DNA of 64,000 nt from NCBI GenBank assembly GCA_034008185.1, contig CM067083.1, forward strand, positions 119,558,837-119,622,836, in the 5' to 3' direction. Source of the DNA: Gorsachius magnificus (lineage: Eukaryota > Chordata > Aves > Pelecaniformes > Ardeidae). Of the stretch, positions 62,501-64,000 are shown piece by piece. Position numbers and translations under genes: made by a program. Under the pieces are notes generated by a model. It made no database searches and was not told where the DNA came from. It saw only the letters and a list, made by a program, of their open reading frames with translations. Position 1 is the first letter of the stretch. Every line of letters starts with the position of its first letter.

Positions 62501-63005
62501 GCTGGGTTACATGGTAAGGGACGTGCATCCTGCATAAGGTTTGGTGGAGGGGAGACAGGCTGGAGGAGGGGACAAGGATTCTGGTGGAGTGTTTCTGAAG
62601 ACAGTGCCCACAGCTGAGTCGCTAATGGGCTGTGACCCTGGTCCCACGCACAGAAGACCAAAATGCTAAAGTCCCTGAGACAGAGAGGGGACGTGACATT
62701 GAACTTTTGTGTGTGTGCATGCCAAGGGAGAGAAAGCCAGCCCAGCACACCTCGCTCCCAACAGCAGTCTTGACACAACAGCAGCTGCCTCACCCAAGAG
62801 CGGTTGCTCCCTGCCTGGCAGTGCCCCTGGGAAAAATGGCTGTTTCCCTGATTTTCCTTCCTTTGACATTTTGGAGAACGTCCTTCTCAAGTTTTTATTT
62901 CTCTGGAGTGTTACTTTCATGTAGGCTGAGATCTACCTCTCATCATGGCACTGCTGTTTGTGCGGTGTTTCCCAGCCTTTGAAAAAAACAGCTTTCATGA
63001 GTGAA
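59523..63005. other. CYP39A1 intron 1, no further exon seen
   Basis: I looked for a phase-0 exon encoding the next conserved P450 segment and did not find one. Open frames here have no domain similarity. Confidence 0.5.
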
Positions 63006-63009
63006 AGCA

Positions 63010-63440
63010 GCTTCATGGGCCCACAAGTCATACGAGGAGCGGCTGAAGGAACTGGGGGTGTTCAGTCTGGAGAAGAGGAGGCTGAGGGGAGACCTGATCG
63101 CCCTCTACAACTGCCTGACAGGAGGCTGTGGTGAGGTGGGGGTCAGCCTCTTCTCCCTGGTAACAGATGATAGGACGAGGGGGAATGGCTTGAAGCTGCG
63201 CCAGGGCAGGTTTAGGCTAGACATTCGGAAAAACTTCTTCACCGAGAGGGTTGTCAGGCTCTGGAATGGGCTGCCCAGGGAGGTGGTGGAGTCCCCATCC
63301 CTGGGGGTATTTAAAAGAAGGATAGATGAGGTGCTTAGGGACAGGGTTTAGTGGTGGATGGCAGGGTTAGGTTAAAGGTTGGACTCGATGATCTTAAAGG
63401 TCTTTTTGAACCAAAGTGATTCTATGATTCTAAATCCTAA
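63010..63440 (+). mobile_element. CR1 LINE in CYP39A1 intron
   Basis: The frame [20 protein letters not shown] and [20 protein letters not shown] is followed by the 3' tail GTGATTCTATGATTCTAAAT. It is the best preserved of the short CR1 copies. Confidence 0.94.
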
Positions 63441-64000
63441 GAGGATTTTTATTTTGCTTTCTGTATCTCTGTATGTCATCAGGTCTCCTTAAACACTGCT
63501 TCAGGCCAAGCAGTAAACTGGGGCGAGTGTTGGCAGGCAATGCCCATGCTTCGTTGGTACCCACCCGTAACACAAGGATGGTGAATGCAGAACTGCCTGT
63601 TCCAGGAGCTGATTTCAGTAGAACATCAGCATAGTTACTGGGACAGATTAGAATTCTGTTTATCCAGGTGCCTGTCTCGAATAGCAGCTATTGGTAGATG
63701 CTCAGTAACAGGGTGTAAGGAGCACGCTCAGATGAGAATAGGCCGCCTTCTGCTTTTTCTTCCCAGCTTCTGGTCATCAACAGTTTAGGGACTTCCTAGG
63801 CTGCGATTTGCATCCAGATGATCTGACTACGATAACCTAATCTCTGTTGTTACCCTGTGTATAGTTTTGGCTTCACAGCATCCCATGACAATGAATCCAT
63901 ACTTTAACCATGAACCATATGAAGAAAGTATTCTGTCTGGTTTTAAACCAGCTAGCTTCTCATAAGTGTCCTGAGCTTTTATGTTATGAGAAACTGGGAA

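Overview
The window is nuclear DNA from a bird. The evidence is many CR1 LINE copies in both orientations (3' ends matching the avian CR1 tail with its repeated ATTCTATGA motif), long-terminal-repeat relics of avian ERVL type, intron-rich vertebrate genes, and a gene set in conserved vertebrate order. The five protein-coding genes correspond to the block RCAN2-side CYP39A1 / SLC25A27 / TDRD6 / PLA2G7 / ANKRD66 known from human chromosome 6p12.3. Here it is read from the ANKRD66 end. The species cannot be fixed from the sequence.

Layout. 1-8260: repeat-rich flank with three LTRs and two large minus-strand CR1 copies, no gene recognised. 8261-10023: two coding exons of ANKRD66 (minus). 10024-18240: intergenic, with a 50-bp tandem repeat and one CR1. 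18240-19480: CpG-rich island holding a broken IMP3-like copy (minus) and lying just before PLA2G7. 19753-28465: ten coding exons of PLA2G7 (plus), catalytic Ser, Asp and His all present. 30868-41944: TDRD6 (minus), one giant exon plus four small 3' exons, carrying an apparent one-base frameshift near 37247. 42265-44216: TDRD6 upstream CpG region, then a plus-strand CR1 split by a solo LTR. 46344-56012: all nine coding exons of SLC25A27/UCP4 (minus). 59346-59522: first coding exon of CYP39A1 (plus); the rest lies beyond the right edge.

The genes do not form one pathway. PLA2G7 is a secreted/lipoprotein-associated PAF acetylhydrolase, TDRD6 a germ-granule Tudor scaffold, SLC25A27 a mitochondrial carrier, CYP39A1 an ER oxysterol hydroxylase, and ANKRD66 an ankyrin-repeat protein of unknown role. 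PLA2G7 and TDRD6 are convergent; SLC25A27 and CYP39A1 are divergent. Exon joins were derived by hand from splice dinucleotides, reading phase and recalled family sequences. Summed CDS lengths divide by three for PLA2G7 and SLC25A27, and for TDRD6 only if the single missing base is allowed for. I found no sign of a wholly new biological system. The items most worth checking are the TDRD6 frameshift, the IMP3-like copy, an unassigned ORF in PLA2G7 intron 1, and an ORF just upstream of SLC25A27.
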